A program made the position numbers and the translations under genes. From NCBI GenBank assembly GCA_012511135.1, contig JAAZGQ010000133.1, positions 1 to 6,368 on the forward strand: 6,368 nucleotides of DNA. Direction: 5' to 3'. Position 1 is the first letter of the stretch; each line of letters starts with the position of its first letter. Source of the stretch: Bacteroidales bacterium (GTDB lineage: Bacteria > Bacteroidota > Bacteroidia > Bacteroidales > UBA1402). The notes below the pieces were generated by a model. It was not told where the DNA came from. It saw only the letters and a list, made by a program, of their open reading frames with translations, and did not search any database. Below are positions 1 through 6,205 of the stretch, one piece after another.

Positions 1-185
1 GAAATACGCCGGACGGCTTTGAATTCGCCTTCGGACACCCGGGCAGAAGCCACTTCTATACGGTCAACTCTGAGTTCCTCGAGTAAAAGCCGGGCGATGC
101 TTAATTTCTCCTGCACCCCAAAACTCACACCCGAGGTTTGTTCACCGTCCCTTAGAGTAGTGTCGAGTATTTCAATTGTTTTCAT
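1..185 (-). CDS. 2-isopropylmalate/citramalate synthase family protein (second LeuA-like gene, 3' end cut by window edge)
   Basis: Only the first 61 residues are in the window; the gene runs off the left edge. The protein opens [20 protein letters not shown], the N-terminal signature of the DRE-TIM metallolyase family (2-isopropylmalate, citramalate and homocitrate synthases). The LRDGEQ segment carries the catalytic Arg and the metal-binding Asp, and a later [12 protein letters not shown] stretch is typical of the second LeuA paralogue in Bacteroidota leu operons. The family condenses acetyl-CoA with a 2-keto acid in the cytoplasm. Which keto acid this one uses cannot be read from the fragment; 2-ketoisovalerate or pyruvate are the likely options. 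The start ATG (183-185) lies inside the last codons of leuD, giving a 14-nt overlap (ATGAAAACAATTGA) that suggests translational coupling. Membership of the family is secure; the exact substrate is inference. Confidence 0.88.
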   Translation of the reverse strand, partial: MKTIEILDTTLRDGEQTSGVSFGVQEKLSIARLLLEELRVDRIEVASARVSEGEFKAVRRI

Positions 186-759
186 TTTCCCAGGCTTGAA
201 TCTTGTCTTTGTTGCTCAACAAAAAATCGATGTCGTCGTAGCCTTGCAGCAGGCAATTCTTTTTGTAGGAGTTTATCCCGAACTTTTCTTCGCGGCCGCT
301 GGCATTGTTGCGGATGACTTGCTTTTCGAGATCGACGGTCAGAGTGTTCTGCGCATCGGCTGTCACAGTCTCGAATATATCCTGCAAAAAGCCTTCACTG
401 ACCACCACGGGCAAGACTCCGTTGTTAAGGGCATTGTTTTTGAAGATGTCGGCAAAGAAACTCGACACCACCACGCGAAAACCGTAACCGGCAATAGCCC
501 AGGCTGCGTGTTCACGGCTGGAGCCGCTGCCGAAATTTTTACCGGCCACCAGGATCGATCCGCTGTAAAGGGGATTGTTTAAAACGAAATCGGGGTTTGG
601 GTTATTCTTGTTGTCGTAGCGCCAGTCTCTGAAAAGATTGTCTCCAAAACCCTCTTTGGAAGTTGCTTTGAGAAAACGGGCAGGTATGATTTGGTCGGTA
701 TCCACATTCTCTATGGGAAGTGGAACGACAGTAGAACTAAGAGTTATAAATTTTTCCAT
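172..759 (-). CDS. leuD: 3-isopropylmalate dehydratase, small subunit
   Basis: LeuD pairs with LeuC to form isopropylmalate isomerase, which converts 2-isopropylmalate to 3-isopropylmalate in leucine synthesis (cytoplasm). At 195 aa the length is normal for the family. Visible hallmarks are the [13 protein letters not shown] segment (residues 18-30) and the swivel-domain loop [14 protein letters not shown] (75-88), whose Ser/Arg residues help bind substrate. The following [18 protein letters not shown] stretch (101-118) is also typical. The ATG at 757-759 begins 3 nt after the leuC stop codon, so the two subunits are probably translated in a coupled way. The TGA stop lies inside the next gene's first codons. 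No frameshift or missing key residue is seen. Confidence 0.97.
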   Translation of the reverse strand: MEKFITLSSTVVPLPIENVDTDQIIPARFLKATSKEGFGDNLFRDWRYDNKNNPNPDFVLNNPLYSGSILVAGKNFGSGSSREHAAWAIAGYGFRVVVSSFFADIFKNNALNNGVLPVVVSEGFLQDIFETVTADAQNTLTVDLEKQVIRNNASGREEKFGINSYKKNCLLQGYDDIDFLLSNKDKIQAWENENN

Positions 760-762
760 GAT

Positions 763-2157
763 TCAAAAAGTTCTGGGATCAGTAATCCGGCCACTAAGGG
801 CTGCCGCGGCAGCTACCAACGGGCCGGCAAGTATAGTTCTGGCGCCGGGACCCTGGCGACCTTCGAAGTTGCGGTTGGAGGTGGAAACGGCGTATTTGCC
901 GGCGGGTATCTTATCTTCGTTCATGGCCAGACAAGCCGAACAGCCGGGTTGTCTCAGGACGAAGCCTGCTTTTTCCAGGATTTCGGTGAGGCCCTCTTCG
1001 CGACATTGTTGTTCGACCGCTTTGGAGCCGGGCACCAGCCAGGCAACTACCTCGGGGGCTTTTTGCCGGCCTTTGATAAATTGGGTAAAGGCTCTGAAGT
1101 CTTCTATTCTTCCGTTGGTGCAACTGCCCAGGAATACATAATCAATCTTTTTCCCAAGCAGAGATTCACCCGGTTTAAAACCCATATAGTCCAGCGCTTT
1201 GCTAAACGAGGTCCTGCCGGCGGGATCTATGCTCTCAAGCTGAGGAATCGATTCGGTGATGCCCATGCCCATGCCCGGATTGGTACCGTAGGTAATCATA
1301 GGTTCTATATCTTCGGCTTTGAATTGCACTTCCTGGTCAAAGACGGCATCCTCGTCGCTACGGAGTGTTTTCCAGCCTGCCAGGGCTTGTTCCCAGGCTG
1401 CGCCTTTGGGGGCAAATTCACGGCCTTTGATGTAATCGAAAGTGGTTTGGTCTGGAGCGATCATACCGCCCCGGGCTCCCATTTCGATGGACAGGTTGCA
1501 GAGTGTAAGGCGGCCTTCCATAGTCAAAGCCTGTACAGCCTCGCCGGCGTATTCCACAAAAAAGCCGGTGGCGCCTCCGGTGGTCATTTGGGCAATGATG
1601 TACAAAGCCATGTCTTTGGCTCCTACCCCGGGTTTGAGTTTACCCTCTACTTTGATCCGCATTTTTTGGGGTTTTGTCTGCAATATGCTTTGTGCAGCCA
1701 TTACCATTTCTACTTCGGAAGTACCGATGCCTAAAGCCACTGCTCCCGGCGCGCTGTGGGTAGAGGAGTGCCAGTCGCCACAGACTATGGTCATGCGCGG
1801 CAGGGTAAGGCCGGTCGCGGGCCCCACCACGTGAATCACTCCGTTTTTGGGATGACCCAGCCCAAAATAGCTGATGCCGAATTCCCGGGCATTATCCTGC
1901 AGCGTGTCTACCTGCTTGCGAGACACAGGATCCTGAATGGCTTTGTCCTGATCGACCGTAGGAATATTATGATCGGGAATAGCATAGGTTTTTTCGGGAC
2001 GCAGAAAGCTCAGCTTTCTGTTTCTCATGCCCTGAAAGGCCTGAGGACTGGTGACTTCGTGGCAATAATGCCGGTCGATGTACAATTGGGTTGGTCCGTC
2101 GGGAACAGCTGCTATCACGTGCCTGTCCCATATTTTATCGAATAAGGTTTTTCCCAT
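763..2157 (-). CDS. leuC: 3-isopropylmalate dehydratase, large subunit (aconitase family, with unusual active-site substitution)
   Basis: LeuC is the [4Fe-4S] catalytic subunit of isopropylmalate isomerase, an aconitase-superfamily enzyme. The 464-aa length is normal. The three cluster ligands are present: Cys346 in [13 protein letters not shown] and Cys406/Cys409 in [18 protein letters not shown] (about 144-150), [16 protein letters not shown] (221-236) and [16 protein letters not shown] (425-440) are also typical. One feature is odd. The motif that normally reads CGDSHTSTHGAxGA is [14 protein letters not shown] here (126-139), so Trp129 (TGG, 1771-1773) stands where the near-invariant substrate-contacting Ser is expected. 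Gly and a hydrophobic residue nearby are replaced by Ser135 and Pro137. The reading frame is otherwise intact. The gene starts 13 nt after the leuA stop and abuts leuD, as in an operon. Family assignment is certain; full activity is doubtful if Trp129 is real. Confidence 0.96.
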   Translation of the reverse strand: MGKTLFDKIWDRHVIAAVPDGPTQLYIDRHYCHEVTSPQAFQGMRNRKLSFLRPEKTYAIPDHNIPTVDQDKAIQDPVSRKQVDTLQDNAREFGISYFGLGHPKNGVIHVVGPATGLTLPRMTIVCGDWHSSTHSAPGAVALGIGTSEVEMVMAAQSILQTKPQKMRIKVEGKLKPGVGAKDMALYIIAQMTTGGATGFFVEYAGEAVQALTMEGRLTLCNLSIEMGARGGMIAPDQTTFDYIKGREFAPKGAAWEQALAGWKTLRSDEDAVFDQEVQFKAEDIEPMITYGTNPGMGMGITESIPQLESIDPAGRTSFSKALDYMGFKPGESLLGKKIDYVFLGSCTNGRIEDFRAFTQFIKGRQKAPEVVAWLVPGSKAVEQQCREEGLTEILEKAGFVLRQPGCSACLAMNEDKIPAGKYAVSTSNRNFEGRQGPGARTILAGPLVAAAAALSGRITDPRTF

Positions 2158-2170
2158 GTTTAGTTAATTT

Positions 2171-3667
2171 TTAGCGTACAAATTTGTTGATGGCGTCAAT
2201 GTAGGCTTCGATTGAGGCGGTTACTATGTCGGTGTTGCCCGAGAATCCGTAATATACGGAACCTTCGTGTTCCACCTGCATGTGCACCTTGCCGGTATCG
2301 TCGCTGCCTTTGGCTATGGCCTGAATCAGGAATTCCTGAAGGGTCATTTCCCGGTTGATAATACGTTTTAAGGCCTTGATTCCGGCGTCTACAGGACCAT
2401 TGCCCGAAGCCGAAGCTTCGAATTTTTCACCGGCAATATCCAGGGTTACACTGGCCACCGACCTTACACCCTTGCCCGAAACCACTTGGAGATGATCGAG
2501 TTTAATGCGTCTTTTCTCGGTTCTCTCCTCGCCTACCAGCAACAAAACGTCATCGTCGTTGATGTCTTTTTTTCGGTCGGCTAATTTAAGAAATTCCTGA
2601 TAAACTTCCGACAAACGCTCCCCTTCAATCTCAACACCCAAAACATGTAAGCGGTGCTTGAGAGCAGCACGTCCGCTGCGGGCGGTCAACAAAATAGAAT
2701 TTTCATCCATGCCCACGTCTTTGGGATCCATAATTTCGTAATTCTCGCGGTTTTTGAGCACCCCATCCTGATGTATGCCCGAGGAATGAGCAAAAGCATT
2801 GCGGCCTACAACGGCTTTGTTGGGCTGCACCGGCATATTCATCAGGCTCGATACCAGGCGGCTGCTGTGCATGATACGCTGAGTGTTGATGTCGGTATGT
2901 ACACCCAGGTCTTTGTGGCATCTCAGTATCATGGCGATTTCTTCGAGCGAAGTATTACCGGCTCTTTCACCGATGCCGTTGAGGGTGACTTCTGCCTGGC
3001 GGGCTCCGTTGAGAATACCCGACATGGTGTTGGCTGTGGCCATGCCCAGATCGTTATGGCAATGGGTGGATATGACAGCTTTATGGATGTTGGAGACATT
3101 TTCCATCAAATAGCGGATTTTGGCTCCGTAAACATCGGGCAGGCAATAACCTGTGGTGTCGGGAATATTCACTACCGTGGCACCGGCTTTAATAACAGCC
3201 TCCACTACCCGGGCCAGGTATTCATTGCCGGTGCGGCCTGCATCTTCGGCATAAAATTCCACGTCTTCCACATACTTTTTGGCGTATTTAACGCAGGCTA
3301 TGGCTCGTTGCAAAATATCGTCCTGATTGGAGTTGAATTTGTATTTGATGTGATAGTCCGATGTACCTATGCCCGTGTGGATACGTCCTCTTTTGGCGTA
3401 TTTAAGGGCCTCGGCTGCTACGTCGATGTCTTTTTCGACCGAACGGGTAAGGGCACAAATGGTCGGCCAGGTAACGGCCTTGGAAATTTCTACCACCTAT
3501 TTAAAATCGCCCGGACTCGATATCGGAAAACCAGCTTCGATGATGTCCACTCCCAGTGACTCAAGGGCTTTAGCTACCTGAATCTTTTCTACGGTGTTCA
3601 ACTGACAGCCTGGCACCTGTTCGCCGTCGCGCAAGGTGGTGTCGAAAATAAAAACTTTGTCTGACAT
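2171..3667 (-). pseudogene. leuA: 2-isopropylmalate synthase, interrupted by an in-frame TAG at codon 57
   Basis: LeuA catalyses the first committed step of leucine synthesis, condensing 2-ketoisovalerate with acetyl-CoA. Read through, the gene has 498 codons, normal for the family. It has the DTTLRDGEQ catalytic motif (10-17), the metal ligands in STHCHNDLG (His202, His204), Asn238 in [11 protein letters not shown], and a C-terminal allosteric domain ending about residue 498. Codon 57 (3497-3499) is TAG in frame: the text reads [20 protein letters not shown], where relatives have SPGDF-x-S-VVEISK. A single-base change from a TCG Ser codon explains it. The frame is unbroken on both sides, so no indel is needed. 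The codon after the stop is GTG, and an internal restart there (441 aa, 2171-3496) would lack the LRDGEQ catalytic strand. I chose the start MSDKVFIF at 3667 because it matches family N-termini and lies after the attenuator terminator. It is either a real nonsense mutation or a base-call error. Confidence 0.9.
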
Positions 3668-3691
3668 ATTGGTTAATTTTAAAATTGGTTC

Positions 3692-3729
3692 AAAAAAAAA
3701 GCTCCTCCTGCCTGGTAGCAAGAAGAGCT
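3692..3729 (-). terminator. Intrinsic terminator of the leu attenuator
   Basis: On the minus strand a 12-bp stem (3718-3729 pairing with 3700-3711, two G-U pairs) closes a 6-nt loop (3712-3717) and runs straight into nine T residues (3700-3692). This is a textbook Rho-independent terminator. It sits between the leader peptide and the leuA start codon, about 25 nt before leuA, so it can only act as a regulated premature terminator. The 3' arm contains an AGGAGG that resembles a ribosome-binding site, but it is too far from the leuA ATG to serve it. Confidence 0.93.
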
Positions 3730-3796
3730 CTATATTTTTAGCGATCGTTATCCTCTGATATATACACCTGTCTTACTACCTAACTACTGAATAGTA
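3714..3796 (-). promoter_or_regulatory. Leucine-operon attenuator: alternative leader RNA hairpins (pause, antiterminator)
   Basis: Four RNA segments can be drawn on the minus strand. Segment 1 (3790-3796) lies in the leader's tandem CTA Leu codons and can pair over 7 bp, with two G-U pairs, with segment 2 (3774-3780). Segment 2 (GGTAGTAAGA, 3780-3771) can instead pair over 10 bp, with one G-U pair, with segment 3 (TCTTGCTACC, 3723-3714). Segment 3 forms the upper 5' arm and loop of the terminator, so 2:3 pairing blocks termination. A ribosome stalled on the Leu codons would cover segment 1 and free segment 2, favouring transcription of leuACD. A ribosome reaching the leader stop at 3780-3782 would cover segment 2 and let the terminator form. 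The pairings are seen directly; the mechanism is inferred from classical amino-acid attenuators. Confidence 0.85.
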
Positions 3797-3839
3797 GAAT
3801 AGCAATTAGAGCCAGGGAAATCAGAGCTGTGTGGATCAT
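3780..3839 (-). CDS. Leu/Ile-rich leader peptide of the leu operon
   Basis: A 19-codon ORF encodes MIHTALISLALIAILLFSS and ends in TAG. Five of 19 residues are Leu and four are Ile, far above expectation, and two Leu codons (CTA CTA, 3792-3797) are adjacent near the end. The ORF lies about 15 nt after the predicted transcription start and immediately before the antiterminator and terminator segments. That is the position and composition of an attenuation leader peptide (the leuL or ilvL role). Translation of the control codons would sense charged Leu-tRNA and perhaps Ile-tRNA. It has no expected function as a protein. The hydrophobic character follows from the control codons and should not be read as a membrane segment. 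Confidence 0.88.
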   Translation of the reverse strand: MIHTALISLALIAILLFSS

Positions 3840-3859
3840 AATTTGTTCACTTGTGGCCG

Positions 3860-3889
3860 CAAATATAGCTATTTTTTGAATAACACAAA
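3860..3889 (-). promoter_or_regulatory. Bacteroidota-type promoter for the leu operon
   Basis: Reading the minus strand, a TATATTTG box (3867-3860) matches the Bacteroidota -7 consensus TAnnTTTG. A TTTG (3889-3886) lies 18 nt upstream as the -33 element. Transcription would start near 3853-3856, leaving a short untranslated stretch before the leader peptide ATG at 3839. The -33 box starts 9 nt after the stop codon of the upstream cold-shock gene, so the two transcription units are packed tightly with no separate terminator between them. Confidence 0.75.
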
Positions 3890-3897
3890 GGGATGAG

Positions 3898-4341
3898 CTA
3901 TTTTTTTTCTTCGGCAAGCTGAATTTTTACGGCATTCATACCTTTGGGGCCTCGTTCCAATTCAAAGTTAACCTGTTCACCCTGTTTAATGGATTCATAG
4001 GCATTGCTAATATGAAAGAAATACTTTTCTACCGAATTGCTGTCTTTGATAAAACCGTATCCCTTTTCGTCGTTGAAATGCTCTACCCTGCCTGTTAAAA
4101 CGCTGTCTTCTTCGGGTTTTTTGGGGGTGGAAACCGCTATGCTGTCGGCATCAATCTTTGACTTGGCACGGGGTTCCGGGGGAGTGTCGACTATACGACC
4201 ATATTCGTCGACGTAAGCAATCATATCATCAAATGATTTGTTGCCAGCGTTGCTTTTACGTTCTTCTTTGCGTTTTTGTTTTTCTACTTTCTTACGCTGT
4301 TTCTTTTTTTCTTGTTCTTTTTTGTTGAATGAAATCGCCAT
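3898..4341 (-). CDS. Cold-shock-domain RNA-binding protein with basic N-terminal extension
   Basis: This 147-aa protein has three parts. Residues 5-30 are almost entirely Lys, Arg, Glu and Gln, likely a charged helix or disordered RNA-contacting tail. Residues 36-56 (SFDDMIAYVDEYGRIVDTPPE) form a short conserved segment seen in Bacteroidota members. Residues about 81-143 are a cold-shock domain, with RNP1 as KGYGFIKD (93-100) and RNP2 as KYFFHIS (106-112). Cold-shock domains bind single-stranded RNA or DNA and act as RNA chaperones. The domain is certain; the RNA targets are unknown. The gene lies 70 nt after the nitronate-monooxygenase-like gene on the same strand, and no clear promoter is visible in the gap, so co-transcription is possible. 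It ends in TAG at the expected C-terminus, which shows that TAG is a normal stop in this genome. Confidence 0.93.
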   Translation of the reverse strand: MAISFNKKEQEKKKQRKKVEKQKRKEERKSNAGNKSFDDMIAYVDEYGRIVDTPPEPRAKSKIDADSIAVSTPKKPEEDSVLTGRVEHFNDEKGYGFIKDSNSVEKYFFHISNAYESIKQGEQVNFELERGPKGMNAVKIQLAEEKK

Positions 4342-4411
4342 GTTTTTGGTTGAATAGTTTATAGCTTAATATTTATTGTGAGTTGTTCTTTGTTGGTGGT
4401 TTTCTTGATTA

Positions 4412-5482
4412 TTATTTGGAAAGGGCCAGTTTATATTCATTTTTCAGCTTGGCAATTACTTCTTTTACGCTGCTGATGCGATCGGAAAGATAAGCATTAG
4501 CTCCGGCAAATGCATAACCTTTTTGCATATTTCCTTTGGAAGCCTGGTACAAGGCTTTGATGATGCAATAGGGACTCTTGGAATAATCACAGGTTTTGAT
4601 GCAATGATAAGGGCATCCTTTAGGTTTTTCGCGGCCTTGCTCTACTCCTTGTAAAAAATCACCGCCAAATGCTCTTCCCGGCAAACCCACCGGGCTTTGT
4701 ATAATTTTCAGGTCTTGTTTTGCCGATTGAATATATACTTTTTTGAATTTTTCTGAGGCATCGCATTCATCTGTGGGCACAAAAATACTTCCCATTTGTA
4801 CGGCAGAGGCTCCCATTTTCATAAAACGTAAAACATCCTCACCTGTCGAAATACCCCCGGCAGCAATGACCGGGATATTTTTTTGACTTCGGTATCTTTC
4901 GGTAACAGTCAGGACTTCGGGAATCAAATGTTCTAAAGTAAAATGTTCGTCTTCTATCTGTTCTTTTTTGAATCCTAAATGACCACCGGCCTTAGGGCCT
5001 TCCACTACTATAGCATCGGGTAAATAATTGTAATTCTTTTGCCATTTCTCGCATAGAATGGATGCTGCGCGGGCAGAAGAAACAATTGGAGCCAATTGGG
5101 TTTGGCTGTCTTTGCTTAAATATGAGGGCAAATCCAGGGCTAAACCCGCTCCGGCAAAAATTATGTCGGCTTTTTCTTCGATGGTGGTACGCACCATGTC
5201 GGCAAAATTTGACAAAGCCACCATAATATTTACACCAACTATTCCCTTGGTTTTTTCACGGGCTTTACGTAATTCTTCGCGAAGCCCCCAGACGCAGTTT
5301 CTGAGATAATCGCCCGGGTGTTTTTTGTACAACAAACCCAGGCCGGCACAGGAAATAACGCCAATGCCACCTTCGTTGGCCACTGCAGCAGCCAGTCCGG
5401 ACAAAGAAATACCGACTCCCATACCGCCTTGAACCACCGGCAACATAATTTGTCTGTTTCCTATAGAAAAGGATTTAATCAT
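4412..5482 (-). CDS. Nitronate monooxygenase / FabK-like FMN-dependent TIM-barrel protein
   Basis: The 356-aa protein belongs to the 2-nitropropane dioxygenase family (COG2070 type). Seen in order are the N-terminal flavin loop VVQGGMGVGIS (16-26), GVNIMVAL (83-90), the GPKAGGHLG motif (162-170) with His168 at the position of the family's catalytic His, and the phosphate-binding strands IAAGGIS (206-212) and GASAVQMGSIF (224-234). After the barrel comes a cysteine cluster, C290-x3-C294-x3-C298-x7-C306, that could bind a metal or Fe-S cluster. Family members oxidise alkyl nitronates such as propionate-3-nitronate, while FabK relatives reduce enoyl-ACP; sequence alone does not decide between them. 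The ATG at 5480-5482 gives a natural N-terminus. A TAnnTTTG box about 160 nt upstream is the best promoter candidate. The cold-shock gene follows. Confidence 0.88.
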   Translation of the reverse strand: MIKSFSIGNRQIMLPVVQGGMGVGISLSGLAAAVANEGGIGVISCAGLGLLYKKHPGDYLRNCVWGLREELRKAREKTKGIVGVNIMVALSNFADMVRTTIEEKADIIFAGAGLALDLPSYLSKDSQTQLAPIVSSARAASILCEKWQKNYNYLPDAIVVEGPKAGGHLGFKKEQIEDEHFTLEHLIPEVLTVTERYRSQKNIPVIAAGGISTGEDVLRFMKMGASAVQMGSIFVPTDECDASEKFKKVYIQSAKQDLKIIQSPVGLPGRAFGGDFLQGVEQGREKPKGCPYHCIKTCDYSKSPYCIIKALYQASKGNMQKGYAFAGANAYLSDRISSVKEVIAKLKNEYKLALSK

Positions 5483-5643
5483 ACTATAAATTAAGAATGA
5501 AGTCCTTTTGAGTGCTTCGGGTGAAAAGTATTAACCTAAGCTGCTATTGAGATCAACGACAACACAACTGGATTTGTCAGATCACTGAAAAAACAAAGAA
5601 AAATCGCGCACGGGTTCAATAAAAACTTTGAAACTACAGGCAA

Positions 5644-5651
5644 CAAAGATA
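5644..5651 (-). promoter_or_regulatory. Candidate promoter -7 box for the nitronate monooxygenase transcript
   Basis: The minus strand reads TATCTTTG here, an exact match to TAnnTTTG. No clean TTTG is found 18-23 nt upstream, so the -33 element is weak. If used, transcription would start near 5637 and leave an untranslated leader of about 155 nt before the ATG at 5482. Confidence 0.5.
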
Positions 5652-5880
5652 CGGAATTTATTCGGTATAACACCTCTTTTTACCTGTTCGGTTAAATTTC
5701 CTGCATGAGCAGGATTATCAACTACTTTTTCCGCTTAAATTGAAGACTTCTTGACTTTGCATCAAGAATATGGGAATTTAAATCTTGACAGGATATTTTG
5801 CCTACTATTTCAATTTTATAATTGACCATATTGACTAATAATAAGTTCGAAATAGCTACCTGCTAAAGAATTCTTATCCA

Positions 5881-5932
5881 ACTTCGGACAAACTTCGGCA
5901 ACTGCGGACAGACAAAGGTCAATCTTCGGACA
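5881..5932. repeat. Degenerate tandem repeat, TGTCCGAAG-type units
   Basis: Four imperfect copies are visible: acttcggaca (5881-5890), aacttcggca (5891-5900), actgcggaca (5901-5910) and, after an 11-nt interruption, atcttcggaca (5922-5932). Three are directly tandem with a 10-nt period. On the minus strand the unit reads TGTCCGAAGT. The array starts one base after the stop codon of the winged-helix fragment, so it may be a decayed or untranslated tail of that gene. Confidence 0.7.
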
Positions 5933-5933
5933 T

Positions 5934-6152
5934 TTAGAGAAAGATATACTTGGAAAGATTTGTATCTCCCTCATTTTTAAGAAGTTTCTTCTCTGTCAAT
6001 TCGGACAAATCCCTGCGTGCCGTTCTATCCGAAATACTGTATTTTTCGGCGTATTCTGTACTTGTAACTCTGCCTTTAGACTTGAAATAAACCAAAGCAT
6101 CAATCTGCCTTTCGTTCAGACCTAACTTGCTCAAATCTGTGTCCCAACCGAG
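5934..6152 (-). pseudogene. Winged helix-turn-helix fragment, probable C-terminal remnant of a larger regulator
   Basis: The frame is open from 6152, just after an in-frame TAA at 6153-6155, to a TAA at 5934-5936. It holds no ATG before the domain; the only start is a TTG at 6132-6134 giving 66 aa. The sequence LGLNERQIDALVYFKSKGRV, followed by TSTEYAEKYSISDRTARRDL and a SELTEKKLL wing, is a clear winged HTH of the DeoR/MarR-like fold. SDRTARRDL is the recognition helix. LGLNERQ-type modules commonly form the C-terminal end of AlbA_2/HATPase_c_4 regulators in Bacteroidota. The missing ATG and short length fit a 5'-truncated remnant of such a protein. A genuine 66-aa regulator with a TTG start remains possible. 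Domain call is firm; pseudogene status is inference. Confidence 0.65.
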
Positions 6153-6170
6153 TTAGCAACTCTAGGTTGC

Positions 6171-6186
6171 CATATCTTAAGATATG
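6171..6186. repeat. 16-bp perfect palindrome
   Basis: CATATCTTAAGATATG is identical to its own reverse complement over all 16 bases. With no loop it is poorly suited to an RNA hairpin and is more like a binding site for a dimeric DNA-binding protein or a relic of a mobile-element end. It lies about 20 bp upstream of the winged-helix fragment. Confidence 0.6.
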
Positions 6187-6205
6187 AGGCAGAAAATATC
6201 ACTTG

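Larger units (their letters stand above)
5483..5933. other. Gene-poor intergenic region
   Basis: No convincing gene is seen in these 450 bases. The first 155 nt are a possible 5' untranslated leader for the nitronate monooxygenase gene, with no riboswitch I recognise. A small 6-bp hairpin (TCCTGC/GCAGGA, 5699-5714, 4-nt loop) lies just upstream of the candidate promoter. A 35-codon minus-strand ORF (5722-5829, beginning MVNYKIEIVGKIS) is too short and unlike anything I can name, so I do not call it a gene. The segment next to the winged-helix fragment carries the TGTCCGAAG-type repeat. AT content is higher here than in the genes. Confidence 0.6.

Noticed and set aside
691..1734. Plus-strand ORF of 347 codons opposite leuC
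   Set aside because: It lies wholly antisense to leuD and leuC, whose protein families are unmistakable; its translation has no family signature and results from the codon bias of the real strand.
3497..3499. TAG in leuA as a recoded sense codon such as pyrrolysine or glutamine
   Set aside because: TAG terminates the cold-shock gene at its natural C-terminus and the leader peptide, relatives have Ser here, and no recoding signal is visible.
2654..3559. Plus-strand ORF of 301 codons opposite leuA
   Set aside because: Antisense shadow of leuA, with no recognisable domain and no promoter of its own.
3668..3721. Upstream extension of leuA using a TTG start at 3721
   Set aside because: The 18 extra codons are the terminator hairpin and its T-run read as protein; family N-termini begin at MSDKVFIF.
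3783..3797. Local 5-bp hairpin CTACT/AGTAG inside the leader peptide codons
   Set aside because: It may form briefly but is weaker than the 1:2 and 2:3 pairings and is not needed for the attenuator model.
3868..3900. Possible terminator after the cold-shock gene
   Set aside because: Only an AT-rich partial palindrome is present, with no GC-rich stem or T-run; the sequence is better explained as the leu promoter.
5604..5620. GGGTTCAAT resembling a tRNA T-loop
   Set aside because: No matching acceptor, D or anticodon arms are found around it.
5722..5829. 35-codon minus-strand ORF as a small gene
   Set aside because: Short, no recognised homology, no ribosome-binding or promoter signal; run length is compatible with chance.
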